This document shows, one piece after another, positions 16,943-24,949 of a DNA stretch of 56,872 nt. The stretch's first letter is position 1. Every line of letters begins with the position of its first letter. Source of the stretch: Gemmatimonadota bacterium (GTDB taxonomy: Bacteria > Latescibacterota > UBA2968); the NCBI GenBank assembly GCA_002727195.1, contig PBWH01000015.1:117939-174810 (forward strand), written 5' to 3'. The notes under the pieces are model-generated. The model ran no database searches and was not told the DNA's origin. It saw nothing but the letters and a program-made list of their open reading frames with translations. The translations under genes were made by a program, and so were the position numbers.

Positions 16943-17908
16943 TCAATCTCCGGCTTTTTCCTGGATCCGATCGAGCTCGATAGACTTGATCCGCTTGAGG
17001 GCATCGTCCAGCAGGGAGCGATTCGTAGCGATCAGGTCGGCGACGATTCCGGTCAGGAACATCTGGAACCCTGCCAGCAGAAGAATCGCGGCCAGGATCA
17101 CGGACTGGACGTGTAGATTCCCCTGGTCCGTGAACAGGAAGTAGTAGACAAACCTCATTCCAAGGGCTACACCGGCCAAGTAGCTGAGCGATCCGAACAG
17201 CGTAAAGATCTTGAGTGCCTTGTACTGAGTGTAGGTCCTTAGACTGATCAGGCCCGACCGAATGACGAAGGTCGAGATGTTGTTGAAGAGCCGAGATTCT
17301 CTGAGCTTCGGGTTCGTGTCGATCGGGACGCTCATCACGGCAAAGCGCTTCTGCCCGGCCTCGACGACGTGTTCGGCCGTATGGTCGAAATCGGTAAACG
17401 TCGATAGCTGAAGAGCGGCATCCCGGGAATAGGCCCGGAATCCGCTCGCTACGTCGGGGATGTTCATGTTTCCCAGACGGCTGATCATCCGGCTTCCCAT
17501 CTTCTGGAGGGCCTGCTTGGTGAAGGAGAAGTGCTCGATCGTGTCCGTCCGCCGGTCTCCGATCACGATCTCGGCCTTCCCCTCGACCACGGGCTTGACC
17601 AGCTTCGCGATATCCCAGCCGGCATACTGGTTGTCGCCATCCGTGTTCACGATGATATCGGCGCCTGCCTTCAGGCAGGCATCGAACCCGGCGCGGAACG
17701 CGTACCCGAGCCCCCGATTACGGGGAAACTCGACGATGTAATCGGCCCCCGCCTCGCGTGCGACCTCGACAGTCCGGTCCGTAGACCCATCGTTGATCAC
17801 GAGAATCTGGACTTCGTCGATCCCCTCGAACTCACGTGGGATGTCAGCCACGGTACCTGCCAGCGTATCTTCTTCGTTCAAACACGGAATCTGGATAATC
17901 AGCTTCAA
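16943..17908 (-). CDS. Family 2 glycosyltransferase with C-terminal membrane helices
   Basis: 321 residues. GT-A fold start 'IIQIPCLNEEDTLAGTV', nucleotide-binding 'LVINDGSTDRTVEV' and metal-site 'NTDGDNQYAGWDI'. Two transmembrane helices near residues 225-245 and 265-290 anchor it, as in DPMS/GtrB-like polyprenyl-phosphate glycosyltransferases. Likely transfers a sugar to undecaprenyl phosphate on the inner face of the membrane. It starts two bases after the herA-like stop, so the two are in one transcript. Confidence 0.9.
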   Translation of the reverse strand: MKLIIQIPCLNEEDTLAGTVADIPREFEGIDEVQILVINDGSTDRTVEVAREAGADYIVEFPRNRGLGYAFRAGFDACLKAGADIIVNTDGDNQYAGWDIAKLVKPVVEGKAEIVIGDRRTDTIEHFSFTKQALQKMGSRMISRLGNMNIPDVASGFRAYSRDAALQLSTFTDFDHTAEHVVEAGQKRFAVMSVPIDTNPKLRESRLFNNISTFVIRSGLISLRTYTQYKALKIFTLFGSLSYLAGVALGMRFVYYFLFTDQGNLHVQSVILAAILLLAGFQMFLTGIVADLIATNRSLLDDALKRIKSIELDRIQEKAGD

Positions 17909-17910
17909 CG

Positions 17911-19590
17911 TTAGTCTCCAAACACAGCTGCCGATGCTTCTTTGGCGATCTCGACCTTCTCTTCGTTGCTCACCGCGCCCATCGCTTTGTAGAACGCTTC
18001 GTCATAGTTGCGTGTCTTGATCACGACCGGCATCGGAACGGCGTGACCGAACACGAGGGCCTGCTGTTTCGAATCCAAGCTGGCCAAAACGCTCCGCAGA
18101 CCCGGCCCGTTCGACACGCCTGTCAGTAGAGCGCCGATATCCTTCTCATCGTTCAGCAAAGCCGTGATCTTCGTTCCGAGCTGAGACAGAACCTCCTCGT
18201 CGATTCCGGAGGGTCTCTGATCGACCACGAGGAGCGAAACGTAGTATTTTCGCATCTCGCGCGCAATGATCCCGAAAATCGTCTGCCGCGCCGTCGACGG
18301 GTTCAGGAACTTATGCGCCTCTTCGATCGTGATCACCAGATGTCGCGGTTGGTCCGCCGGATTCTGCGTCGCGTAGAAGTTTTCGCTCTTTGCGACATAC
18401 TTCTCGTGAATACGCCTGGAAATGATGTTCGCCACGAGGAGATAGGCCAGCATGCTCGTCTGCCGGCCAAACTCGAGCACGATGTGGATCCCGCGGTCGA
18501 TGTATTCCATCATCGTGTCGACAGCGTCAGGACCGGCGAGACGATCCACCATGAACGGGAAGTTCTGCAGTCGCTTCAGCTTGCGGTGGACGGCGGAGAG
18601 CGAGCTCTTGTTCGCCCCGATCTCTTCAGCGAAAGACTCAACATCAGGGCCGTCTAGCGACAGGAGGGTTCGCAGCCACTTGTTCTTGTAGAGCGCATAG
18701 ACCAGATACGCCGACTCCGAGGCAGTCGGGTTCAGCTGCAACTCGTCCTGAAGGGCAATCACATCTTCGACCGCGACCTGGTCAAACGTGATATACACTT
18801 CGTGATCAGGCGCCTGGCCCCGCTTACGCGTCGACTCCGGGTCCAGCGAGAACAGAGCGACTTCGCTCCCGAACAGCTGTTTCAGACCTTTTACGAACCC
18901 ACCCTTCCCGTTCCCCGACTCCTTCATGGCCTGGAAGCCATACTCGTTGTGCATGTCGAAGATCAGGTTCACCGCCTTCTTTTGCTTGATCAGTCCGCAC
19001 AGCACGAGTCGCGTCAGGAACGACTTCCCAGTCCCCGTCTTCCCGAAGATTCCGTTACTTCGCTCGACGAATCGGTTCATGTTCAGACAAACGGGCGTCT
19101 CCATGTCAAGCGGGGTCCCCATGTGGAAATACCGATCGTCCCGCTCCTCACTCCCGAACACCCGGGACACATCCTCCTCTTCCGCATCTACGACTTTCGA
19201 AAAGTGGCTGGGAATCGTCTTCACAGGACGCGCTTCGTCCTCGACGATCTCACCCTTCTCCAGCATCAGCATCGGGCGCAGCGCGACGGTCACATAGGTA
19301 CTCGCCCCGTTCAGCACGCTGTGCAGCAGCTGGTCCCCGTCGTGCGGCGGATACAGCAGAATATCCGGATTCGTCGCGTCCAGTTTAAGGTCCGTGATCA
19401 TTGAGAAGAACTCGTTCTTGAATCCCTCGACGACGACAAACTTCCCCGCCTTGATGTCCTCGACACTCCGCTCCGGATCGAGCTTCATGTCGACGCCCTC
19501 GACGAGCGAACCTTGCGTGATGACCCCAAGAGGATCACGGCTGGATGTAAAGTCGAGCTGTTTTCCGTTCTTATTCGCCACGTATCCCAA
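17911..19590 (-). CDS. herA: HerA-type hexameric DNA translocase/helicase ATPase
   Basis: 559 residues from TTG 19590 (GTG 19581 would drop three). N-terminal HAS-barrel region (about 1-140), then the FtsK/HerA-like ATPase: Walker A 'GKTGTGKS' at 183-190, acidic 'NLIFDMHNEYGF' soon after, 'LVITIEEAHKFL' as Walker B, and the HerA 'DQRPSGIDEEVLSQL' block near 460. HerA works with the nuclease NurA in resecting DNA ends; a NurA-type gene lies upstream on this strand (21798-23033). Separation from nurA by a HAS-barrel gene and an enolase-family gene is unusual. It could also serve a phage-defence role known for some HerA proteins. Confidence 0.93.
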   Translation of the reverse strand: MGYVANKNGKQLDFTSSRDPLGVITQGSLVEGVDMKLDPERSVEDIKAGKFVVVEGFKNEFFSMITDLKLDATNPDILLYPPHDGDQLLHSVLNGASTYVTVALRPMLMLEKGEIVEDEARPVKTIPSHFSKVVDAEEEDVSRVFGSEERDDRYFHMGTPLDMETPVCLNMNRFVERSNGIFGKTGTGKSFLTRLVLCGLIKQKKAVNLIFDMHNEYGFQAMKESGNGKGGFVKGLKQLFGSEVALFSLDPESTRKRGQAPDHEVYITFDQVAVEDVIALQDELQLNPTASESAYLVYALYKNKWLRTLLSLDGPDVESFAEEIGANKSSLSAVHRKLKRLQNFPFMVDRLAGPDAVDTMMEYIDRGIHIVLEFGRQTSMLAYLLVANIISRRIHEKYVAKSENFYATQNPADQPRHLVITIEEAHKFLNPSTARQTIFGIIAREMRKYYVSLLVVDQRPSGIDEEVLSQLGTKITALLNDEKDIGALLTGVSNGPGLRSVLASLDSKQQALVFGHAVPMPVVIKTRNYDEAFYKAMGAVSNEEKVEIAKEASAAVFGD

Positions 19591-19859
19591 CCTGACTCTT
19601 CGCCCCGATGGTTACCACTTCCTGTCGCTTGCCCTCTACCGCGGCGCCAGCCGCATCAACCACTCCGTACCAGGGGCTTGCGCCCCTGGCTACTATCGGT
19701 CCCCCCTGCCGGGGCTGAAACCATCTGTGTCCATTCGTGTTTATCTGTGGTTCCAAAGGTTCACTCATCGGAACACGTGTAGAGTCTGGATTGTCGAAAC
19801 CCACTCCTTGCAGCAAATACCCACCGTGTCCTCTGTGTCTTCTGTGGCTCCCTGGTTTT
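19591..19859. other. Spacer inside the herA region carrying interspersed repeats
   Basis: 269 bases with no gene. It contains a hairpin repeat (19670-19689) and two phrases of the stereotyped intergenic type, 'TCCATTCGTGTTTATCTGTG' near 19735 and 'TCCTCTGTGTCTTCTGTGG' near 19830. Such phrases recur in other spacers here (near 35450, 36610 and 38350). Confidence 0.6.
19670..19689. repeat. Palindromic repeat CCAGGGGC-TTGC-GCCCCTGG
   Basis: Perfect eight-base arms with a four-base loop. On the minus strand it lies between the HAS-barrel gene and herA, so it might attenuate or stabilise that transcript. A related hairpin with arms CCAGGCA/TGCCTGG is at 38285. Confidence 0.5.
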
Positions 19860-20447
19860 CTATTGAGAGATTCTGCGAATCAACGAACTCAACCGCTCAT
19901 AGTCATCCCGGATCAACCGCGAAAGTTCCTTCCCAAGCGTCACCAGATACGCCATGTCGTATCCACGAACAGCCCACGCGGTCCTAACGGATGCAATAAT
20001 CAACTCATCGGTCGGCAGCTGTGTGCCGGCCAGAATTGACCGCACGAAATCCCCATTCCCCGTCAGGCCCTTCACTTCACGATCATCGCAGGCGTAGCAG
20101 AACGTGTGGATGCCTGGAGGCTGTAACGGCAGGATCTGGAGGGGTCCTCGGTCACCTTGATGACCGACTATAACGGCATCGAATTCCGTACGAAGCAGCT
20201 CGAAAATCTGAGGCTGCTCACGGCGTAACTCTTCCTCGGTCATGCCGTATGCAGTCGGCTTCCGATTCGCGTCCACCGACTGCGTGCGAATGTCGTAGAC
20301 GAGACCGAACGACACGGGATCGGTCGTGGTTTTGACGAACGTTCCGAATCCTGGCGCCCCGTTCCGTTCGCTCGCCTGGGCGGTGAAATACGAGGTGCTG
20401 CTCTCGATCACTTCGCCGACGTGCTCGGCTGCATTGACAGTTACCAT
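19860..20447 (-). CDS. Stand-alone HAS-barrel protein, probable HerA partner
   Basis: 195 residues from ATG 20447, with GAGG five bases upstream and 11 bases after the enolase-family stop; reading continues further upstream but inside that gene. The N-terminal beta-barrel region shows 'GFGTFVKTTTDPVSFGLVYDI', in part, and 'TEEELRREQPQIFELLRTEF' is the most distinctive block; the C-terminal half is helical ('LGKELSRLIRDDYERLSSLI'). Short HAS-barrel proteins of this kind accompany HerA genes and are presumed to dock on the HerA ring. It sits directly upstream of herA on the same strand. Function is inferred from the neighbourhood and family resemblance. Confidence 0.75.
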   Translation of the reverse strand: MVTVNAAEHVGEVIESSTSYFTAQASERNGAPGFGTFVKTTTDPVSFGLVYDIRTQSVDANRKPTAYGMTEEELRREQPQIFELLRTEFDAVIVGHQGDRGPLQILPLQPPGIHTFCYACDDREVKGLTGNGDFVRSILAGTQLPTDELIIASVRTAWAVRGYDMAYLVTLGKELSRLIRDDYERLSSLIRRISQ

Positions 20448-20458
20448 CAGGACCTCGG

Positions 20459-21652
20459 TTAGTTCGCGTAGTACTCGGAGCCACCCGACCCGCTGTAGGG
20501 CTTGATCCAGTCTTCCTCGATCCCCAACCCAAACCCGGGTGCATCCGATGGGATCAGCTTTCCGTCTTTGGGTACCGCCATACCCGGTAGACAATTCGCC
20601 TCCTCCAGTGGGATACCCGGATCCGACCCCAACCAAAACTCCGCGAGAAGTGACTCGGGCATCGCCATCGCAAAATGCTGGCCGAACGGCGTGTTGGCGC
20701 CCCCGTGAGGAATCGTCTGGATCCCGGTAGCTTCACCGATCGTGTAAATCTTCACGGCCTCGCTCAGACCGCCACACCATTTCAAGTCCGGTTGAAGGAC
20801 GTCCACACAGCGGTGCTCCACGAGCTGGCGGAACGCGATTCGGCCGTGATGATCCTCGCCTGTGGCGATCGGCATCCAGGGGCAGGCTTTCTTCAACGCA
20901 ATGTGTGCTTCCAAATCCCCGGGAATGAGTGGCTCCTCCAGCCAACGCATCCGGAACGGTCTCAATCGCTCGGCCACCTGCACCGCGTAATCGAGGTTGT
21001 ATGACATGACGGCGTTCAGCATCAGGTCCGCATCCGGCCCGATTTCCTCCCGTGCCGCCGCCACCTTCCCCTCCAGCCGATTCAGCCCCTCCGTCCCCTC
21101 GCGATACTGGATCGGGTTCGTCAGTTTGAACGCCTTGAACCCGAGTTCCATCCCCCAGTCCAAGTCGTCCCCTGTCGCATACAGATCAATCGCCTCTCTG
21201 CACGGGCCACCCAAAAGCCGATACACCGGGAGATCGAACAGCTTCCCTTTCAGATCCCAGAGCGCCAGATCCACCGCGCTCTTCGCCACCGTCGCGTGCC
21301 CGGCGTCCCCAAGCCGCTGGATGGACCGCCACATCAGGTCGTTTAGGTATTCCGTCGCCAGACAGTCCCGTCCTTCAAGCAGCGGCATATACACGTTGTC
21401 GATCACCGACGCCGACGGCGCACCAAAACTGCACGAACCCAACCCCCAAGTGCCGTCCTCAGCCGTAATTTTGACCCACACCTCCCCGCCGCCCATTCCC
21501 GGCATTTTCCCGGGTAAACGTGAAAACTCTGGATAGTAATTGATCGGCAACGACCTCGGAGACGTCTTGTTCCACGTATCTCGACGAGGCCTGGTCTTCT
21601 GCTCCTGCTTCGGGAGTTCGATACGGACGGTCTGTATGGATTTGATCTTCAT
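20459..21652 (-). CDS. Enolase-superfamily dehydratase (mandelate racemase/L-rhamnonate dehydratase-like)
   Basis: 397 residues from the ATG at 21652 ('MKIKSIQTVRIELP', a typical start for the family). The N-terminal capping domain precedes a TIM barrel with 'VDLALWDLKGK', 'GFKAFKLTNP', metal-ligand regions 'WLEEPLIPGD' and 'IATGEDHHGR', and 'VLQPDLKWCGG' then 'TIPHGGANTPFG'. The G-E-D/H-H-G block recalls rhamnonate dehydratase. Likely abstracts a proton alpha to a sugar-acid carboxylate and dehydrates it. It sits metabolically out of place between nurA and the HAS-barrel gene of herA, preceded by a structured repeat. Confidence 0.92.
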   Translation of the reverse strand: MKIKSIQTVRIELPKQEQKTRPRRDTWNKTSPRSLPINYYPEFSRLPGKMPGMGGGEVWVKITAEDGTWGLGSCSFGAPSASVIDNVYMPLLEGRDCLATEYLNDLMWRSIQRLGDAGHATVAKSAVDLALWDLKGKLFDLPVYRLLGGPCREAIDLYATGDDLDWGMELGFKAFKLTNPIQYREGTEGLNRLEGKVAAAREEIGPDADLMLNAVMSYNLDYAVQVAERLRPFRMRWLEEPLIPGDLEAHIALKKACPWMPIATGEDHHGRIAFRQLVEHRCVDVLQPDLKWCGGLSEAVKIYTIGEATGIQTIPHGGANTPFGQHFAMAMPESLLAEFWLGSDPGIPLEEANCLPGMAVPKDGKLIPSDAPGFGLGIEEDWIKPYSGSGGSEYYAN

Positions 21653-21674
21653 GTTGGCCTCAACGAAAGACGAT

Positions 21675-21784
21675 GGGAGCGAGAAGAAGCGCGTAGAGCA
21701 GGCCGGCTGCCTATCCGACAACAGCCCTGACGGCGGTCCACGGCCGGGCCCATGCGCTTGTTTGGCGCGCTTCTTTCTCGCGCC
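21675..21784 (-). repeat. Structured inverted-repeat element, copy 1 (possible RNA element or MITE-like repeat)
   Basis: About 110 bases bounded by GGAGCGAGAAGAAGCGCG and CGCGCTTCTTTCTCGCG, which pair over some 16 positions with one bulge. The interior contains further GC-rich inverted segments. It lies 13 bases beyond the nurA stop on the minus strand and just before the enolase-family start. A second copy lies at 23850-23950. Strand is given for the transcript in which it would lie. Confidence 0.7.
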
Positions 21785-21797
21785 TTACCTCTTTCAG

Positions 21798-23033
21798 TTA
21801 CACATCTACGATTTTCTTCTTGAGCTGCTTTACCGACACACCCACCTGCATCCGATTCTTGACGTAAGCATCCCGCAACATCGAGTAGAACAATTCACGC
21901 TCTGTTCCCTTCACCACGGCCTGCTCGTGAGACTCGGACAGCACAACCGGATACCCTCGACCCTTGCGACACTGATCGATCACAGCGGCGTGTATGAGGT
22001 TCAGGAGATCCTCGTCTTGCGCGACCCAAAGGGGTACCTCGACCCGGCCGATCTCCTGTCCCGTGTGCACATAGAAGAACACGATGCTATGGGGGCCATA
22101 GTCGTCCAAGATCTTGGACGCACTCTCGAAAAGCGCTGATCGTTCGCCAGGTTCCAGCAGACGCCAATACAGGGCCGCGTCGGTCACGCCATTGATCGGA
22201 TCACACGGAAGCTCAGTACGTTCACCGGTCATCCACGGGCATCGATCGCACACCGTCGGCGTTTCGGGACACATCCCCACCCGAAGCGGATTCACGACGT
22301 CCGATCCACCCGGTGAGCTGATGTAGCCACATACCGGCGTACGGTTCTTCCTGAGCTGATCCATCGAACCAAGGAACCCCCTCAACATCTCTCGTCGCAG
22401 AGCGGGCGGCTTTCCTTCGAGCATCCACAGAATCAGCGTCCCATCCGACATCGCCACAATCGGAATGTCTTTTGACCTTTGATCCTTGTCACCTGACATC
22501 TCGGCAAGTTTCACCAGCCGGGTGAACTCCATGGCCATGCGCCGATGCCCCACCTGCTCGCGAGTGATTATCGCGCGATGTCCGGACCAATCCTGGTATA
22601 GATCTTCGTCTTCAAAAAACAGTTCTGGCTCCGACCCCATCTCCGGTCGATCGCATGTTCCGTACGTCATCGACACATAACCGAGGTTGATCAGAAAGCA
22701 AGACGCCACCTCGTTCCGATCCGGAAAGATCTGAGACCCGTCAGTCGCCACCACTGTAAGGGTCCCGGGCCGAGATGGCAGTGATCCAACCGCGGTTATT
22801 TCTTCGATCGGTCGGGCAACCAGCCAGGAGGTCCGCGCCTTCGCGATCTTGTCGGACAGGGCATCTGGGTCAGACGCCCACCGCCGCCATTCGCGGACCG
22901 CTCGCTCTACCCGCTCCGCATAGTCGTTCGTCAACGCCTTCCGGTTTTGCACCATCACGTCGATCTGCTTCTTGACCGCACCTAGATTCAGCAAAACGAT
23001 GATCGTGGTTTTGTGTCCTGTGCCTGTGTACAC
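21798..23033 (-). CDS. nurA: NurA-domain 5'-3' nuclease
   Basis: 411 residues from ATG 23033; a TTG at 22994, beginning 'LLNLGAVKKQIDVM', fits the usual NurA start better. The NurA metal site is seen in 'TVVATDGSQIFPDRNEVA', with further acidic residues in 'IVAMSDGTLILWML', and C-terminal 'GYPVVLSESHEQAVV' is also family-like. A 4-cysteine patch ('CPETPTVCDRCPW') near residue 260 could bind metal. NurA is the nuclease partner of HerA in DNA-end resection. Downstream on the same strand come a structured repeat, an enolase-family gene, a HAS-barrel gene and herA. Confidence 0.87.
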   Translation of the reverse strand: MYTGTGHKTTIIVLLNLGAVKKQIDVMVQNRKALTNDYAERVERAVREWRRWASDPDALSDKIAKARTSWLVARPIEEITAVGSLPSRPGTLTVVATDGSQIFPDRNEVASCFLINLGYVSMTYGTCDRPEMGSEPELFFEDEDLYQDWSGHRAIITREQVGHRRMAMEFTRLVKLAEMSGDKDQRSKDIPIVAMSDGTLILWMLEGKPPALRREMLRGFLGSMDQLRKNRTPVCGYISSPGGSDVVNPLRVGMCPETPTVCDRCPWMTGERTELPCDPINGVTDAALYWRLLEPGERSALFESASKILDDYGPHSIVFFYVHTGQEIGRVEVPLWVAQDEDLLNLIHAAVIDQCRKGRGYPVVLSESHEQAVVKGTERELFYSMLRDAYVKNRMQVGVSVKQLKKKIVDV

Positions 23034-23120
23034 CGTTCATCCCGAGTGCCCAGCGACGCGGATTTCCGGGACGATGGGTGTATCGAGGGACGGTCGTTAG
23101 CGGCCAGTTTGCATGCCGTC

Positions 23121-23675
23121 CTAGATAATAGACTCATAGTAATATTGCCTTCCCCCGCCCTGAACGGACCCATCCCTCGTTCGGCATACGAGCCCCATCT
23201 TCTGGAGTGCGTTCAGCCGGTTGCAGGCGATGTTGATGTTCTTGTCCAGTCGCTGCGCAAGTTCGGCTGATGTCCCCTGACGCGCCGCCAGCATGACTTC
23301 TAGCGCCTCTCGCATAGGCGTTTTGAGCACACCCAGAATGCATCGGCTTTCACCGTCGACGCAAAGAGCCGCCAGGTCGCGAAGCTTGAGCACAGCCTCG
23401 AACGTCTCGCGGATCGACTCGTTCGCGCCCTGGATGAACACATACCGCGTGCCCAGCTCACCGCTCGCAATCCGCATCAGCAACTTGCACAGAAACTCAT
23501 CTGCAGCCGAAATGTCGACAAACTGGATCTGCAAGAAATCCAGCGGTGTCGCGGAATCCGGTACCGTTTCGCGGAGGTGCGCCGTCAGTTCATCCAGGAG
23601 TCGTTCACCCAACTCACGACTGCTCAGGATGCCCGTCTCGGACGTCAGCGTATAGGGAGAGGATCGAACCAACAT
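23121..23675 (-). CDS. STAS-like (DUF4325) plus winged-helix regulatory protein
   Basis: 184 residues. The N-terminal 110 residues resemble the STAS-like DUF4325 domain ('QIQFVDISAADEFLCKLL', 'YVFIQGANESIRETFEAV'). The C-terminal 70 form a winged helix: 'GTSAELAQRLDKNINIACNR' is the recognition region, and the end '...GGGRQYYYESII' the wing. Likely a DNA-binding regulator. It is the first gene of the minus-strand nurA-herA region, transcribed from a good promoter with a perfect palindrome near its start site, which suggests autoregulation (inference). Confidence 0.8.
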   Translation of the reverse strand: MLVRSSPYTLTSETGILSSRELGERLLDELTAHLRETVPDSATPLDFLQIQFVDISAADEFLCKLLMRIASGELGTRYVFIQGANESIRETFEAVLKLRDLAALCVDGESRCILGVLKTPMREALEVMLAARQGTSAELAQRLDKNINIACNRLNALQKMGLVCRTRDGSVQGGGRQYYYESII

Positions 23676-23726
23676 ATCACAGCATATCCCGATATGGCCA
23701 GGGGGGGACCACAGTTAAGATGTAAC

Positions 23727-23744
23727 TTAATTGAATTCAATTAA
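23727..23744. promoter_or_regulatory. 18-base perfect palindrome, candidate operator
   Basis: TTAATTGAATTCAATTAA reads identically on both strands. It lies just downstream of the -10 box of the regulator promoter, at about +4 to +21 of the predicted transcript: a repressor-type position. The leading candidate to bind it is the winged-helix protein encoded immediately downstream. Confidence 0.6.
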
Positions 23745-23753
23745 TCCGAATCT

Positions 23754-23782
23754 ACAATAGACACACTTAGGCAAGAGGTCAA
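23754..23782 (-). promoter_or_regulatory. Promoter of the DUF4325-winged-helix / nurA operon
   Basis: On the minus strand: TTGACC (23782-23777), 17-base spacer, TATTGT (23759-23754). It points at the regulator gene starting at 23675. Confidence 0.6.
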
Positions 23783-23849
23783 GGGGCGTGTAGCAGTTCA
23801 GGACGCTTTGGTAGGGTATTCTCGCTCGTATTACAAAGAAATCGCTTGG

Positions 23850-23950
23850 GGGAGCGGGAAAGAGCGCGTGGAACAGACCGTTGTCAGACCGACCGTGCCT
23901 TGGCGACTGCCAGCCCCCTGCGTTTGTTTCGCGCGCTTCTCTCCCGCGCC
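23850..23950 (-). repeat. Structured inverted-repeat element, copy 2
   Basis: About 101 bases bounded by GGAGCGGGAAAGAGCGCG and CGCGCTTCTCTCCCGCG. It aligns with copy 1 at both ends and at the 'TGCGNTTGTTT' segment inside the right arm. It lies 18 bases beyond the stop of the glycerol-1-phosphate dehydrogenase gene on the minus strand, the same relation copy 1 has to nurA. Confidence 0.7.
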
Positions 23951-23968
23951 GTCTGCCTGCCCAGCAGA

Positions 23969-24949
23969 TTAGGTCAGCCCTTCTACCAACCCCTCCGGCA
24001 ACCCCGGCATCTCATGCGTAATCCCATACGGCAGTCCGTGAGTCTGCACATATTTGGGTAATTGCTCCAGCGTTCCCAGGATCGCTTGTTCAGGAAGGCT
24101 TGTCAGCGGCACACGAGCTTCCTTCAGCGCACGCTCCAGGAGACTCGTTTCTTGCCCCTGGATCCGGGCCATCAGCACGATTCCCGGCCCCACGAGATCG
24201 CCGTGTGGAAGGGGATCGGCAATCTGATTTTCGACAGCATAGGCGAAGTAGTGTTCACTCCCCTCCTCCGGTCGGGAATGTCCGACCTGATTACACAGCT
24301 GGACCTCCAGGGCGAGGCCATCCACCAGCTGTTTGAGTCCATCCGCATCACCTCGACCTGCAGCCTCCGCACAGTCGATCGCCGCGTTCAGAATCGACTT
24401 CGCGACATCGTCCGCCCAGCCTTGGTAGCGTGTTGATGCGTCGAGTTGATCGTGATCTCTCGCGAACCGCCAATCCCAACTGCCAGTCACGATCGACAGC
24501 AGATCGCACACGCCGGCTGCACGGAGCGTATCCGGAGCGGAGCCCAACACGTCCAGATCGATCACTACCCGCTCCGGCGGACCCGTTTCGACATACCGAA
24601 CACATCCCGCCTCTCGGACGCCGGACGCCCAAGTGAAAAACGCGTCGACGGTCATGGCCGTCGGGAGCGATACCACGGGCCGGCCGGTCTTGAATCCGAC
24701 ATACTTCGCGGCGTCAACAGCGACACCTCCGCCGACCGCGTAAATCACGTCACCCGTGAGGTCTTCCGATAGGGCAGAGAAATGGGATTCAGTCGCCTCG
24801 ATCACCTCACGTCTAGAAACGGGATCGAGACGCAAGCGGCCCTCGACCGCCGAATGCGCTGCGGCGCTGTAGAAGAGAGCCACCTCGCGTTCGTCCACAA
24901 CTTCTGCAAAAGGCTTAATCTCGATCTCGGGAAGCGCCCAGATTCGCAA
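23969..24949 (-). CDS. sn-Glycerol-1-phosphate dehydrogenase (EgsA/AraM-like)
   Basis: 326 residues from TTG 24949, with AAGGAAG just upstream. Iron-alcohol-dehydrogenase fold: 'YAVGGGVAVDAAKYVGFKTG' nucleotide site, 'SLPTAMTVDAFFTWASG', and metal ligands expected in 'AAGVCDLLSI', 'HSRPEEGSEHYFAYA' and 'LPHGDLVGPG'. These match the glycerol-1-phosphate dehydrogenase branch rather than glycerol dehydrogenase. The enzyme reduces dihydroxyacetone phosphate to glycerol-1-phosphate, the archaeal lipid stereoisomer, made in a few bacteria for special lipids. A small membrane ORF overlaps its start. Confidence 0.87.
   Translation of the reverse strand: MRIWALPEIEIKPFAEVVDEREVALFYSAAAHSAVEGRLRLDPVSRREVIEATESHFSALSEDLTGDVIYAVGGGVAVDAAKYVGFKTGRPVVSLPTAMTVDAFFTWASGVREAGCVRYVETGPPERVVIDLDVLGSAPDTLRAAGVCDLLSIVTGSWDWRFARDHDQLDASTRYQGWADDVAKSILNAAIDCAEAAGRGDADGLKQLVDGLALEVQLCNQVGHSRPEEGSEHYFAYAVENQIADPLPHGDLVGPGIVLMARIQGQETSLLERALKEARVPLTSLPEQAILGTLEQLPKYVQTHGLPYGITHEMPGLPEGLVEGLT

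Noticed and set aside
20459..20636. Extension of the HAS-barrel protein upstream of 20447
   Set aside because: It lies wholly within the end of the enolase-family gene in another frame, and ATG 20447 has its own RBS.
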